A program made the position numbers and the translations under genes. Positions 16,393 through 24,390 of a stretch of 64,000 nt of DNA are shown piece after piece. Position 1 is the first letter of the stretch. The number at the start of each line of letters is the position of its first letter. The DNA comes from Bin75 sp965200435 (GTDB taxonomy: Bacteria > Nitrospirota > Nitrospiria > Nitrospirales > UBA8639): contig OZ241337.1 in the NCBI GenBank assembly GCA_965200435.1, positions 806,001-870,000 on the forward strand. The letters are read 5' to 3'. Below the pieces are notes generated by a model. The model had not been told where the DNA came from. It searched no databases and worked only from the letters and a program-made list of their open reading frames with translations.

Positions 16393-16941
16393 TCAAAGAC
16401 TGAGAACATCGAGAAGTCTTCGCAACTCTTTATCGTAAAGGGCTGCCCGCCGCAGGTCGGATACGGTAAAACTCCGGTTCAATTGCTCCGCGACCAGCGA
16501 TGATTTGCTGTACTCGGGCCAAACCTTGCGAAGCTCAGACATAGAGGCGACGGGCACGATGTTCCGACGCTCATGTCCTTGATACAGTCTGAGCAACAGG
16601 CCTTCCAGGTTCGGAGTCTGAAAGATGATCTTCAGCTTCGACTTGGACGCCACGGCTTGGGGGTCACGTCCTGCACGGACGTCTTGTGCATACCGGTCCC
16701 GGTCCAGCAATACCAGACTGTGATCGATATCTCTCCTGTCGAGATGTCTCGTCAAGTGGCGAACGGTTTCTTTGACCACGGCTACGGAGTCGCCTCCGCT
16801 TGCCGTCTTGACGTTCAAATGCAGGTGCCGACCCTCTCCGTCGCAACAGATTTGGAGGAACCGCGCGAAGGCTCGATCGCTCTTCCCTTCGACCCCGATA
16901 AAGATGCCTCGCCTGGCTTCGACCGTCCTGCGTCGGGGCAT
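16393..16941 (-). CDS. TOPRIM-like protein, RloB/AriB type, partner of upstream ATPase
   Basis: The 182-residue protein has a TOPRIM-like layout: acidic first motif GIFIGVEGKSDRAFARFL (Glu) and a DxD motif in HSLVLLDRDRY, then NLEGLLLRLYQGH resembling the FE-LL segment of RloB/DUF4276 proteins. It starts 6 bp after the ATPase stop with GAGAGG just before the ATG, so the two form one operon. AAA15-ATPase plus TOPRIM pairs are known anti-phage modules (AbiL, PARIS, RloAB). Nuclease activity is inferred only. Confidence 0.72.
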   Translation of the reverse strand: MPRRRTVEARRGIFIGVEGKSDRAFARFLQICCDGEGRHLHLNVKTASGGDSVAVVKETVRHLTRHLDRRDIDHSLVLLDRDRYAQDVRAGRDPQAVASKSKLKIIFQTPNLEGLLLRLYQGHERRNIVPVASMSELRKVWPEYSKSSLVAEQLNRSFTVSDLRRAALYDKELRRLLDVLSL

Positions 16942-16947
16942 CGCCTC

Positions 16948-18159
16948 TCATCCGATGTTCGGGAGACCGCCGAGCACCCCTGCCCTGTACTTGGGATAGA
17001 GACGGGCGTCACGGCGAAGGCCGCGAACATCCTGGGCACCATATACCTTGGTCGCGCCGTTGCCGTCCTTTTCCACGATAAAGACTTCCTCTTTCTCCAG
17101 GTCGTCGAGCAAACCGACGTTGTGAGAGGTGACGAAGAGTTGCGCGTCGTGGGGATTGGTCTCCCGGGACCGGAACAAGTTAAGAACTTCACTGGCGATA
17201 TCCACGTGAAGATCGCCGTCGACCTCATCCAGGGCAGCAGGAACGCCCTTGTTGAGTGCAAAACCGACTTGAGGCAACAGGTGAAACAGACGTTTTGTCC
17301 CGCTGGATTCGAAATGAAGAATGATCGGCACATCGAGTCCGTGATGATGGAAGAATACCGCCTTTTCTCCTTGTAAGCTGTTGCGAATATCAAAGCCTTG
17401 AATCCCCAGGTCGCTGGATTGGATATGCTTCCCGGCCCAGACTTTTAGCTCGGGATTCTCCTCAAACAGTTGGATGACCGTTTTTGTCGGAGGCTCCCAT
17501 TTCGCGTGAAACACGATATTGCTCGACCACAGGACCAATCGCATGTCATTCACGATTCGCATGGCCAGGGGTACGTTGAGCAGGGCGAGCGTAGCGACCA
17601 GCGAGACATCGTTTCGAACTGCCTTGAGGCGATCGTCATTGGACTTGAGCCCGAACTCGCCGGAAACATATATGCGTTCTCCCGGCCCCACTCGCTCGAA
17701 AAGACGGCGGGGACGCCCCTTAGGGAAGTAAGACAGCGCTTCGTAATGGAAGTAGGGGCCTTGGAAGCCAGACGCATCACGTCCTATAGCCAATTCGTAG
17801 TGGAACAATTGCCGGGCCTCGCCAGGCGGCAACCACGCTGCCTCAAATTCCAGAACAAATCGTGTTGGTTCTCCTCTGGCTTCGGGCGAGAAGAAGGGCA
17901 TAACAACATTGATGGGGTTGCTCTCCTCCATAGGCAACGTTGAAGCGATTCTGGCAGTATCGATCAATGCCCTGAGCAGGGTTGTCTTGCCCGATCCGTT
18001 GGGCCCGATGAGCACCACGACGGAAGGGAGCCTGACATCCGGCTTGGTTTCGCTACGCCGGAAGCGCGGCAGATCCGGAGCGGTTCCTGAAATGCGCAGA
18101 TCGAGAACGACTTCTTCTCGTATGGAATGGTAGTTTTCTACAGAAAATGAGACTATCAT
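16948..18159 (-). CDS. AAA15-family ATPase, RloA/AriA type
   Basis: The start MIVSFSVENYHSIREE (ATG 18159) is the classic beginning of COG1106-type ATPases; the open frame to 18186 uses TTG. Of 403 residues, Walker A is VVLIGPNGSGKTTLLRAL (about 43-60), Walker B is PAALDEVDGDLH, and the following VTSHNVGLL holds the switch His. The C-terminus YRAGVLGGLPNIG resembles the Y..G.FG..P end of RloA. It probably senses infection and controls the TOPRIM partner. A TATAAT box lies 6 bp upstream of the ATG, with TTGCAT 17 bp further, suggesting leaderless expression. An IS element ends 41 bp upstream. Confidence 0.78.
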   Translation of the reverse strand: MIVSFSVENYHSIREEVVLDLRISGTAPDLPRFRRSETKPDVRLPSVVVLIGPNGSGKTTLLRALIDTARIASTLPMEESNPINVVMPFFSPEARGEPTRFVLEFEAAWLPPGEARQLFHYELAIGRDASGFQGPYFHYEALSYFPKGRPRRLFERVGPGERIYVSGEFGLKSNDDRLKAVRNDVSLVATLALLNVPLAMRIVNDMRLVLWSSNIVFHAKWEPPTKTVIQLFEENPELKVWAGKHIQSSDLGIQGFDIRNSLQGEKAVFFHHHGLDVPIILHFESSGTKRLFHLLPQVGFALNKGVPAALDEVDGDLHVDIASEVLNLFRSRETNPHDAQLFVTSHNVGLLDDLEKEEVFIVEKDGNGATKVYGAQDVRGLRRDARLYPKYRAGVLGGLPNIG

Positions 18160-18160
18160 T

Positions 18161-18194
18161 TCTAAATTATAACTATTTTTCGTCAAGAATGCAA
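18161..18194 (-). promoter_or_regulatory. Candidate promoter of the AAA15/TOPRIM operon, abutting an IS end
   Basis: On the minus strand TTGCAT and TATAAT are 17 bp apart, and the -10 box ends about 6 bp before the ATG at 18159, so transcription would start at or near the start codon. The IS target duplication (TTTAA, 18195-18199) begins immediately upstream of the -35 hexamer, so the insertion may have changed upstream control. Confidence 0.4.
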
Positions 18195-19237
18195 TTTAAT
18201 GTATGGGTCAACCACATTTGGCACTCGGGTTGGTGGTGAATCAGGAATTGTACCGGAGATTGCCGCCCAAGGCTATGGTGGGGCAACACGGTATTGTAGG
18301 CCAGCAACCAATCGGCCAGTTTGCGGTTAAAGGCCGCCAAATCGTCGAACAGCAGATCCTCGTGGTAGTCCACGAAGGTCTCTTGCAGGGTGCGATTGAA
18401 CCGTTCCGCATGAGCGTTCATTTTCGGGGATCGGGGATACGTCCACCAGTGGGTGATGCCGCGTTCATCGAGCCGGTGCTGGAAATGCCCCTGGAACTCC
18501 GGGCCGTTATCGGAGAGGAGGACCCGGGGTGGGGCCGGGAGCAACGCACAGAGTGCATCGAGGGCGTGGGTGGCATGGCGGCTGGAGGCGGTGGCGGTGG
18601 CCACAGCGAAGGCGAAGCGACTGCAGGGATCGATGAAGGTGAATAGGTAGCGGCGGAGTCCGGCGTGGAGCCGCACAACGGGATCGCCGGCCAAGACCGC
18701 CAGGGGCTGGGCGGGGCGGGGCCGGGGCGGGCGGGATTTCCGGCGCCGTGTCCGGGGTTTGGGCCGGCCCCGGGCATCCAGGCGGCTCGGCGTGTGCCGC
18801 ATCCGGTCCGGGGCGCGGGCGATCAGGCGCCCGATGGTGGAGACCCTGGGGAGGGCTAGCCCGTGCTGCGCACACCACGGCCGCAGTAGGACGTGCAGCT
18901 TGGCCTTCCCACGGTTGGGATACGTGGTGCGTAGCCGCCGAATCGCTTGGCTCAGGGCGGGTGGCCACGTGGCCTGCCGCCGCCGGTGGGGGGCCCTAGA
19001 GCGGACGGCCAACGCCTGCGGGTCCCCGCCAGCCTGAGTGAGCGCCCGCTGCCAGCGATAAAGCGTCCGGCGGCTGACGCCAAAGGCCTCCCCCGTCGCG
19101 GCTGGGCCATGCCGGGCGCAAAAGTGCAGAATCTTGAGTCGGTGATGGGCTTCGTGGGGTATCATGTCCCAACGATGCCCGAATTGCGTTAGTCGATAAA
19201 ACCCCCTGATGCGATAGCCGACATGGTGGATTTGCAT
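18173..19237 (-). CDS. IS481-family DDE transposase
   Basis: The ATG at 19237 (MQIHHVGYRI) has AGGAGG 7 bp upstream. The 354 residues have an N-terminal HTH (AATGEAFGVSRRTLYRWQRAL) and an rve core with DDE residues in FTFIDPCSRFAF (D), VLLSDNGPEFQG (D) and KMNAHAERFNRTLQE (E), typical of IS481/IS3-like integrase folds. The frame runs through the left inverted repeat and uses a stop codon in flanking DNA (TAG at 18173), so the last about eight residues come from the target site. Confidence 0.92.
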   Translation of the reverse strand: MQIHHVGYRIRGFYRLTQFGHRWDMIPHEAHHRLKILHFCARHGPAATGEAFGVSRRTLYRWQRALTQAGGDPQALAVRSRAPHRRRQATWPPALSQAIRRLRTTYPNRGKAKLHVLLRPWCAQHGLALPRVSTIGRLIARAPDRMRHTPSRLDARGRPKPRTRRRKSRPPRPRPAQPLAVLAGDPVVRLHAGLRRYLFTFIDPCSRFAFAVATATASSRHATHALDALCALLPAPPRVLLSDNGPEFQGHFQHRLDERGITHWWTYPRSPKMNAHAERFNRTLQETFVDYHEDLLFDDLAAFNRKLADWLLAYNTVLPHHSLGRQSPVQFLIHHQPECQMWLTHTLNCILDEK

Positions 19238-19286
19238 GGCCTCTCCTCCTGTTTCGAGGAGTGCCAAAGGTTTCTGAACTTATACA
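18200..19286 (-). mobile_element. Complete IS481-type insertion sequence, 1087 bp, with 5-bp target duplication
   Basis: The termini TGTATGGGTCAACCACATTT (18200) and the complement of the right end (TGTATAAGTTCAGAAACCTT) form imperfect inverted repeats sharing TTTGGCACTC, with TG...CA tips. TTTAA flanks both sides (18195-18199 and 19287-19291), the expected target-site duplication. It carries one transposase gene on the minus strand and abuts the deleted copy at 19292. Confidence 0.88.
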
Positions 19287-19291
19287 TTTAA

Positions 19292-19797
19292 TGCATTTTT
19301 AACCAACATTTGGCATTCTGGTTGCTGGTGAATGAGGAATTGTGCCGGAGATTGGCGCCCAAGGCTATGGTGAGGCAACACGGTATTGTAAACCAGCAAC
19401 CAGTCAACCAGTTTCGGTTAAAGGCGGCCAAATCATCAAACAGCAAATCCGTGTGGTAATCCACGAACTGTTCTTGGAGGGTGCGATTGAACCGTTCGAC
19501 ATGCGCGTTCATTTTCGGGGAGCGAGGATAGGTCCACCAATGGGTGATGATGTAGGTGTCGAGGCGCATACGCGGCGATGGCGGCTGACCCCGAAGGCCT
19601 CCGCCGTCGCGGCCAGGCCGTGTCGAGCAAAAAACTGCAGAATGTTGAATCGGTGTTGGGAATCTTTGGGTATCATGTCCCAACGATGCCCGGTTTGGGC
19701 GAGGTGGTAAAACCCCCGGATACGGAAGCCGATCTGGTGGATGCGCATGGCCCCTCCTCCTGGTTCGAGGGGTGCCAAAGGTTTCTGAACTTAAACA
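19292..19797 (-). mobile_element. Deleted copy of the same IS481-type element, 506 bp, transposase broken
   Basis: The left end (TGCATTTTTAACCAACATTT) and right end (TGAACTTAAACA) align with those of the 1087-bp element at roughly 80-85% by eye. The transposase N-terminus (MRIHQIGFRIRGFYHLAQTG, from 19749) is joined near 19560-19590 to the C-terminal part (THWWTYPRSPKMNAHVERF) after loss of about 580 bp and a frame change, followed by another shift near KLADWLL. It cannot make active transposase, but the ends could be mobilised by the neighbouring copy. Confidence 0.82.
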
Positions 19798-19809
19798 GAA
19801 TACACGGCA

Positions 19810-20649
19810 TCAGTCGGATCTCATACGAAGATCAAAAACGTCTATCAAGTTTCCAACGTGCAACTTAAGTGTGTCGTTGAAGAACCGCATTGGGAGGAAA
19901 ATCAACAACCGCCATTCTTTTTCGTCAGCAAATTTCTCAGGCTTCGAGTAGTACATGCGATTCCAGCTTTCAGTGGGACTAAGGTTGGTCTCAAGTTGCA
20001 TGACCTTATTGCCTTTATCCATGACCTTGTTGTATTGAATTTTTCGCCATTGAACTCGGCTTCCAGGACACAGACGGCACTCCACACGTCTCTTCAGTTC
20101 CAATGGGTTGCGTATCTCCAAACAGTATTCTCCATACTCCTCCAATGATTCGGCTTGTTCACTAAAGCTCAGAATAAAGGCAGTCGGGTTCTCGTCGTTA
20201 ACATTTCGGCAAATCCTTCCATCGGGCAATGCGTAAGAGCCGATACCTTCTGACACATCTTTCCCTTTCCCCTCGATGTTGCGAAGATATGGGAGCGATC
20301 GGAACCAAAGTTTACCTTCCAAGTGATTCTCCATGGCTTGCTGTTCCTTAACGAAGCGAAAGAGAGTTGGTGGTTCGGGCTCAGCAGAACGCCTTTCCTT
20401 ATTAAACCATCTGTGCCTATCGCGTTCCTTTTGCTGGTCAAGCAATTTTGCAAAATCTGGAGGGGGCATAGCTGCTATTCTTTTATTTTTTTGCAAGCAA
20501 ATGTTCTTAAGTCGTGTGGAAATCTTCTCCAGGCTGGATCTTTCTTCATCGCACAAAATTCCGCGCTCTTCGTGAACCTTCATTGCTTCGCTTAGGTGTT
20601 GCGCGGTCTTACATGCTGCTTCTGCTCGCTCAAAGGTGTTAATGTCCAC
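19810..20649 (-). CDS. DUF2971-like protein of unknown function
   Basis: GTG start at 20649 with AAGGAG 7 bp upstream; the open frame to 20691 starts at TTG and lacks this. The 279 residues have a helical N-terminal third and a C-terminal domain (about 115-279) with LFRFVKEQQAMENHLEGKLW, ILSFSEQAESLEEYGEYC and KFADEKEWRLLIF. This order resembles DUF2971, a family frequent in defence islands. A/T content is clearly higher than in the housekeeping genes, suggesting transfer. No catalytic motif is recognised. Confidence 0.55.
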   Translation of the reverse strand: MDINTFERAEAACKTAQHLSEAMKVHEERGILCDEERSSLEKISTRLKNICLQKNKRIAAMPPPDFAKLLDQQKERDRHRWFNKERRSAEPEPPTLFRFVKEQQAMENHLEGKLWFRSLPYLRNIEGKGKDVSEGIGSYALPDGRICRNVNDENPTAFILSFSEQAESLEEYGEYCLEIRNPLELKRRVECRLCPGSRVQWRKIQYNKVMDKGNKVMQLETNLSPTESWNRMYYSKPEKFADEKEWRLLIFLPMRFFNDTLKLHVGNLIDVFDLRMRSD

Positions 20650-20850
20650 TAAGCAACTCCTTTCTTCTCTATCGCGAGGTAAAAGTCGCAACTAAATTAT
20701 GCTGTCAATAAAGTCGGCAATCATGCAGCCACTAACCGAAGTACTTGCCCACGCTCGATCTCGTGCAGGTCAATTTGCCTCCTTTGAATCAACCCGCTTA
20801 ACGAGTTGCAGGCGATGCCGAAAATCCGATTAATCTGTCCCTCGATAAAG

Positions 20851-20887
20851 GATAAACCGGCCCAGGAGGCTCCCAAGCCGGTTTATC
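20851..20887 (-). terminator. Hairpin terminator downstream of the TbpB-like lipoprotein gene
   Basis: A perfect 11-bp stem (GATAAACCGGC at 20851, GCCGGTTTATC ending 20887) with a 15-nt loop lies 7 bp beyond the lipoprotein stop. In minus-strand orientation it is followed by CTTTATC, a weak U-tract. Confidence 0.65.
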
Positions 20888-20894
20888 AGGTTCA

Positions 20895-22001
20895 TTACGG
20901 AAATCGTTCGGTGGCTCCGTAGAATGCCCCTGTAAAGAGGGACTCGCTTCCTCCAGCAGTGGTGACGTAGGCACCATTGGTTCCTGCGACGGCTCGCGGG
21001 TTGCCGAACCGATCATCAACATTTGAAAACCGGCCCGCCCATGAACCCGTAGAAGAAATAATCTGAAGGTCCGGATGGGTCAGTGTCACGCCCGGTCCAT
21101 CAAAAGTTCCGGTCTGGTCGATCGGGATGGCTCCCAGGATGACGGCATAGTCGGTATTCACATCATAGGCTGTTCTCCTTCCGTCAGGTGTCACAGCTAG
21201 GACATTGTACAGCCCGATATTGTCAATCCGTCCCGAAACCTGATTGGCTCCAAAGTCAGCTGTCAGCCTGATGCGGCCTCTATACTGACCTTGCTCAAGG
21301 GTTCCTAGAGGAACCTGAGGGAAGTCTGTTCCGTACCTTGCCAAATAAAGCCCGTCTGCTCTGCCGTTATACGTGGCCGTACCTATTGGGGGCACCTGTA
21401 TGGTCTCTTCAAAGGCCGGTCCGTCGATAAATGCGCCAATTTCGACAGTTGGTTGGGCGCCAGTATCGACATGCAACCAGTAACCACCAGAGAGATAGTC
21501 GGTATAATCGTTAGTCGTCCATTCCACCGCTACTGCTGCGGCAGTGTATTCAGATCCGTTGCCCTTAGCGATATAGCCTTCGACAAGAGGCCTGTTCGTC
21601 ACTGGATTGTTAGAGGAGGATAATTCCACAACGTCGGACACGATATCCCGATCGGTATCCAGGGTCGTCGAACTTCCATCCTGTCTGGTGATGTTCAACG
21701 CGAACCTGTTTCCATTGAAACTGGCATTCAACCCCGTGACAGGTGCTGACCTCAACCGATAGCCTTGAGTGACGCTGCCAAAAAGTGGCTCATTTGGTTG
21801 AGAGGCAGCCCCCAACAGAATCCCCGATGATTGCGCAATTGCATCCGTGTCTCTTCCTTGTGTGCCACTAAACGCCGTCTGCGATGGTGGTGGAGCCACT
21901 ATGGGATCGCCTCCTCCGATGGTACCGCCCCCTCCGCCTCCACAGGCGCTAAGCAAGAGTCCAACGCTGAGTGTGATCGCCCCAAGTTGTAAATATTTCA
22001 T
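20895..22001 (-). CDS. Surface lipoprotein with TbpB-like beta-barrel domain
   Basis: The 368 residues start MKYLQLGAITLSVGLLLSAC, a signal peptide with lipobox LSAC, followed by a Gly run and Pro-rich linker. The rest is beta-rich; the end (GSWAGRFSNVDDRFGNPRAV, then GSESLFTGAFYGAT) matches the W.G.F....P.A..GT....F.GAFYG pattern of transferrin-binding-protein-B-like and Slam-dependent surface lipoproteins. The ligand is unknown; host-protein binding should not be assumed in a free-living organism. A strong hairpin terminator follows. Confidence 0.68.
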   Translation of the reverse strand: MKYLQLGAITLSVGLLLSACGGGGGGTIGGGDPIVAPPPSQTAFSGTQGRDTDAIAQSSGILLGAASQPNEPLFGSVTQGYRLRSAPVTGLNASFNGNRFALNITRQDGSSTTLDTDRDIVSDVVELSSSNNPVTNRPLVEGYIAKGNGSEYTAAAVAVEWTTNDYTDYLSGGYWLHVDTGAQPTVEIGAFIDGPAFEETIQVPPIGTATYNGRADGLYLARYGTDFPQVPLGTLEQGQYRGRIRLTADFGANQVSGRIDNIGLYNVLAVTPDGRRTAYDVNTDYAVILGAIPIDQTGTFDGPGVTLTHPDLQIISSTGSWAGRFSNVDDRFGNPRAVAGTNGAYVTTAGGSESLFTGAFYGATERFP

Positions 22002-22106
22002 GATGCACTCCTTGTATTGAAGGTGATGAAATTTGTCGACTGCCCCAAGGACCGAGAGTCAATGGTCTTCGGAAGGGGGAGTCCGAAAACGCATAAGTCA
22101 GGCCAA

Positions 22107-22253
22107 CTAACTCAGTGTGTTGGTATTGCTCACTTCGACGCTATCGAAGTCTATCTCCGGCAGCGGTACGAAATGTCCACTGTTGGGGCGTTGCAGGGCA
22201 AGCAGAAGTGTGATGAGGAGTCCTCGTTGGAGGGCCTGAACGCAATGAATCAT
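22107..22253 (-). CDS. Small hydrophobic peptide, 48 aa, with near-perfect ribosome binding site
   Basis: The frame starts at ATG 22253 (MIHCVQALQRGLLITLLLAL) with AAGGAGGTGG directly upstream, 5 bp spacing, the best Shine-Dalgarno in this region. The peptide has a hydrophobic stretch at residues 12-19 and an acidic C-terminus (PEIDFDSVEVSNTN). It lies upstream of the TbpB-like lipoprotein gene on the same strand. I do not recognise it; it could be a short exported peptide or a leader. Confidence 0.4.
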   Translation of the reverse strand: MIHCVQALQRGLLITLLLALQRPNSGHFVPLPEIDFDSVEVSNTNTLS

Positions 22254-22730
22254 AACCACCTCCTTATAAAATGGTAGAAGAGAGATGAATAAGCCGACCA
22301 GACCCAATATGGCCGGGCCGGCCTATCGCTCCAGGCGAGAGACTCCCTGCGTATTTACCGTTTGATCGAACAGTCCATCAGTCAAAGGTGGCCAAACCTC
22401 TTCTGATGGACCAGGCTGTTGTATTTCACAGGCGACCCGACAACGGATGGCCTGGAGCGATAGGTAGACAAATTATGACGGATGATATGAGCAGAGTCAA
22501 AAACATTAGTGAGCATTGTCCTCGACATTCTTAATCGGGGAAGGGATCTGTCAGGGATCGGAGATGACAAAAAAACTCGTGTCGGAAGATGACGTAGCTA
22601 CTGAGACAGCAGGGGGGGCAAAACGCCGAAGCAAATCAACGAATCTTGTCAACGAATGACTGAACACATCCAAGGATGAGTTAATCTCAATCGGTTTGGG
22701 CAAGCATTTCGTCGAAGGTGGTCGAGATCC
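22254..22730. other. Gene-free stretch with a nested inverted-repeat element
   Basis: A 15-bp inverted repeat (core CTATCGCTCCAGGC at 22323 and GCCTGGAGCGATAG at 22450) brackets 143 bp. A smaller pair inside it (AACAGTCCATCAG and CTGATGGACCAGGCTGTT) could fold as a long structured RNA or represent a small non-autonomous element. No coding sequence is convincing. Nothing is recognised from 22470 to 22730. Confidence 0.5.
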
Positions 22731-22981
22731 TCACCAGACCTTGCCCAGAACTGCTAAGACCAGCGCGACGATCAGCGCCAGTGTCCAGCGATGAAATCGC
22801 AGCGCCACCCGAAACTCAGCCATCTTCGCTAGAAGCTCGGTTTTGATCGCGAGCAAATCGGCTTTGGTTGCCACGTGCTCAGTCTGATGATCGTGGATGG
22901 CGCGGGCGACCCCTTGGCCTGCTGAGGATTGAGGCCAGATCCTTCCAGTTGTTTGGCCAACGTGATTGTGTCAGTCACCAT
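22731..22981 (-). pseudogene. Frameshifted DUF1640-like coiled-coil membrane protein
   Basis: Reading from ATG 22981 gives MVTDTITLAKQLEGSGLNPQ, then a one-base shift near 22912 restores VARAIHDHQTEHVATKADLL, and later LRFHRWTLALIVALVLAVLG to a stop at 22731. This is the typical layout of short DUF1640/CCDC90-like proteins: an N-terminal DT...L...G segment, ATKADL coiled coil and a C-terminal helix. The single shift disables the gene unless it is a sequencing error. Confidence 0.6.
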
Positions 22982-23067
22982 AGAGGGATTATAGCAGACT
23001 CAACGATTGTTCAATTCGTTTTATCTGTCAGGATCGACGATGAATTGGCCCGAAAAGGTCCCCGCCG

Positions 23068-23134
23068 GTCGGATTAGCGTCGCGTAATCCGACGTGGGGC
23101 TACGGTGTCGGGTTACACCTTCGGCTAACCCGAC
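23068..23134. repeat. Two adjacent hairpin repeats (GTCGGATTA...TAATCCGAC and GTCGGGTTA...TAACCCGAC)
   Basis: The first hairpin occupies 23068-23093 (GTCGGATTAGCG-TCGCGTAATCCGAC) and the second 23107-23134. Relatives occur at 61285-61312 and 61388-61413, and partial forms inside the IS remnant at 10600-10660. They lie directly downstream of the AbiJ-like gene. Confidence 0.7.
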
Positions 23135-23143
23135 CTACGGCTT

Positions 23144-24073
23144 CTACGAACGTTTTTTTGATGTTTGCTTCATCCGATGGTGTTTATTCACCAGATAAGC
23201 GGCAAACGACGCGCACGAGCCAAACATGAACACAGCCTCATCCAGTCCGACATCAGGAGAGTTTTTATCGAGAAGGGCATGCCGAATTCCTTGTTCATCG
23301 CTTGTGTAACCGTAGAGTTTTTCGAACCCTTGTTTGAGCGCAGAATGTTTCAGTAGACCAGCATGCTCAAGAGAATCAAGCGCCGGGGTGAGGGTTCTGT
23401 TTGCTTGTGAGCCGATTATACGTGCAACGGACTCGACTGCATGGATACTGTCTGCAATAGAATCTCCGTATTGCTGCGCGTTGATGTGTTCCGCAGCTTG
23501 ACGCAGGTGCGTTGATGCACCTTCCATGCTGCTTTCGCGGATCGTCTCAATGGCTTGTCGTGTAGCTTCTCCTTGTTCTCTGTTGCTACGAGGATAAAAC
23601 TGGAATGGACGGCTCGACACATCCAGCCAGTAGGCTGCGGCGTGTTGAGCAAACTGACCGCGAATAGCCCAAATAAGTTCTTGTTTCTGTATGATAAACT
23701 TAATCGTTAGGCTGTCGGAGTTTGCCACGATTTCGATGAGATCAAGTACTTTGTTGAATTTCCCTCCCTCTATTATTCCTTTGAATTGGGACATTGCGCT
23801 ATCGTGGTCAGTTTTAATTTCGTCATGAGGCAATTTGAGCAACTTCCCAAGAGCATATTCTATGAATCTCGTGATTTCCCCATCTCTGAACATATATCCC
23901 GTGATGGAATATTGCTCTCGAAATAGGAAAAGAAATCTGCGCATATGGTTCCATATCTCGCGCCTCAAATCATCAGATAGTTCTTCCAACTGCATCGGTT
24001 GCGGCAACGGTTCGTAATCGTAGCGTTGTGAAAACGTGAGATCATTGGGGGACGCATGACGTTTCTCAGCCAT
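23144..24073 (-). CDS. AbiJ-like abortive infection protein (AbiJ-NTD4 plus HEPN-like C-terminus)
   Basis: The start ATG at 24073 overlaps the upstream stop by one base (TGATG). In 309 residues the N-terminal part has the AbiJ-NTD4 pattern (FSQRYDYEPLPQPMQLEELS, then DLRREIWN). The C-terminal part (SIADSIHAVESVARIIGS, then KLYGYTSDEQGIRHALL, then EAVFMFGSCASFAAYLVNKH) fits the helical HEPN-like half seen in AbiJ proteins, which may act as an RNase. Proteins of this type are linked to abortive infection of phage. It ends a HigA/helicase-remnant/AbiJ cluster. Confidence 0.7.
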   Translation of the reverse strand: MAEKRHASPNDLTFSQRYDYEPLPQPMQLEELSDDLRREIWNHMRRFLFLFREQYSITGYMFRDGEITRFIEYALGKLLKLPHDEIKTDHDSAMSQFKGIIEGGKFNKVLDLIEIVANSDSLTIKFIIQKQELIWAIRGQFAQHAAAYWLDVSSRPFQFYPRSNREQGEATRQAIETIRESSMEGASTHLRQAAEHINAQQYGDSIADSIHAVESVARIIGSQANRTLTPALDSLEHAGLLKHSALKQGFEKLYGYTSDEQGIRHALLDKNSPDVGLDEAVFMFGSCASFAAYLVNKHHRMKQTSKKRS

Positions 24074-24379
24074 CACTTCGTCTCCTCAAACATCATTTCC
24101 CGAAAAAGCGGCTCGATGGTCTTGGCGGTCCATGTTTCGTTTGGCTGTTTCAGGGCATTCAGGGTGTGGTCGCCGTTGGTGTCGTATTCGATCAGTTTCT
24201 CGTCTCGGATCAGGGCAGTACAGGAAAGATACAACGCGCGGGCGTATTCACTCTCATCACCGGCATCGAAGCTGGCCGGAATGTCGCGCAAACCTTTCAA
24301 GCATGGTGCGCATGTCATATTACCAGAATTCCCGGCAAATGAAGCGATGCAGGACAAGGCGGTTTTGGAGGGAAGGCAT
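24073..24379 (-). pseudogene. Remnant of the N-terminus of a large restriction/defence helicase-like protein
   Basis: An ATG at 24379 with GAGGG upstream opens MPSLQNRLVLHRFICREFW, then a stop, then YDMRTMLER in the same frame. A frame change leads to RDIPASFDAGDESEYARALY, DEKLIEYDTN and WTAKTIEPLFREMMFEE, ending at 24073. This order (SLQN...RF, ...LGF-like, ...L..YD.N) recalls the first about 100 residues of some large DEAD/SNF2-type restriction helicases; this is memory of the pattern, not a search. The internal stop and shift make it a broken fragment whose end is coupled to the AbiJ-like gene. Confidence 0.4.
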
Positions 24380-24390
24380 CTTCGCTACCC

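Noticed and set aside
23068..23134. CRISPR-like array
   Set aside because: The hairpins are not regularly spaced direct repeats with unique spacers, and no cas gene is present anywhere in the window.
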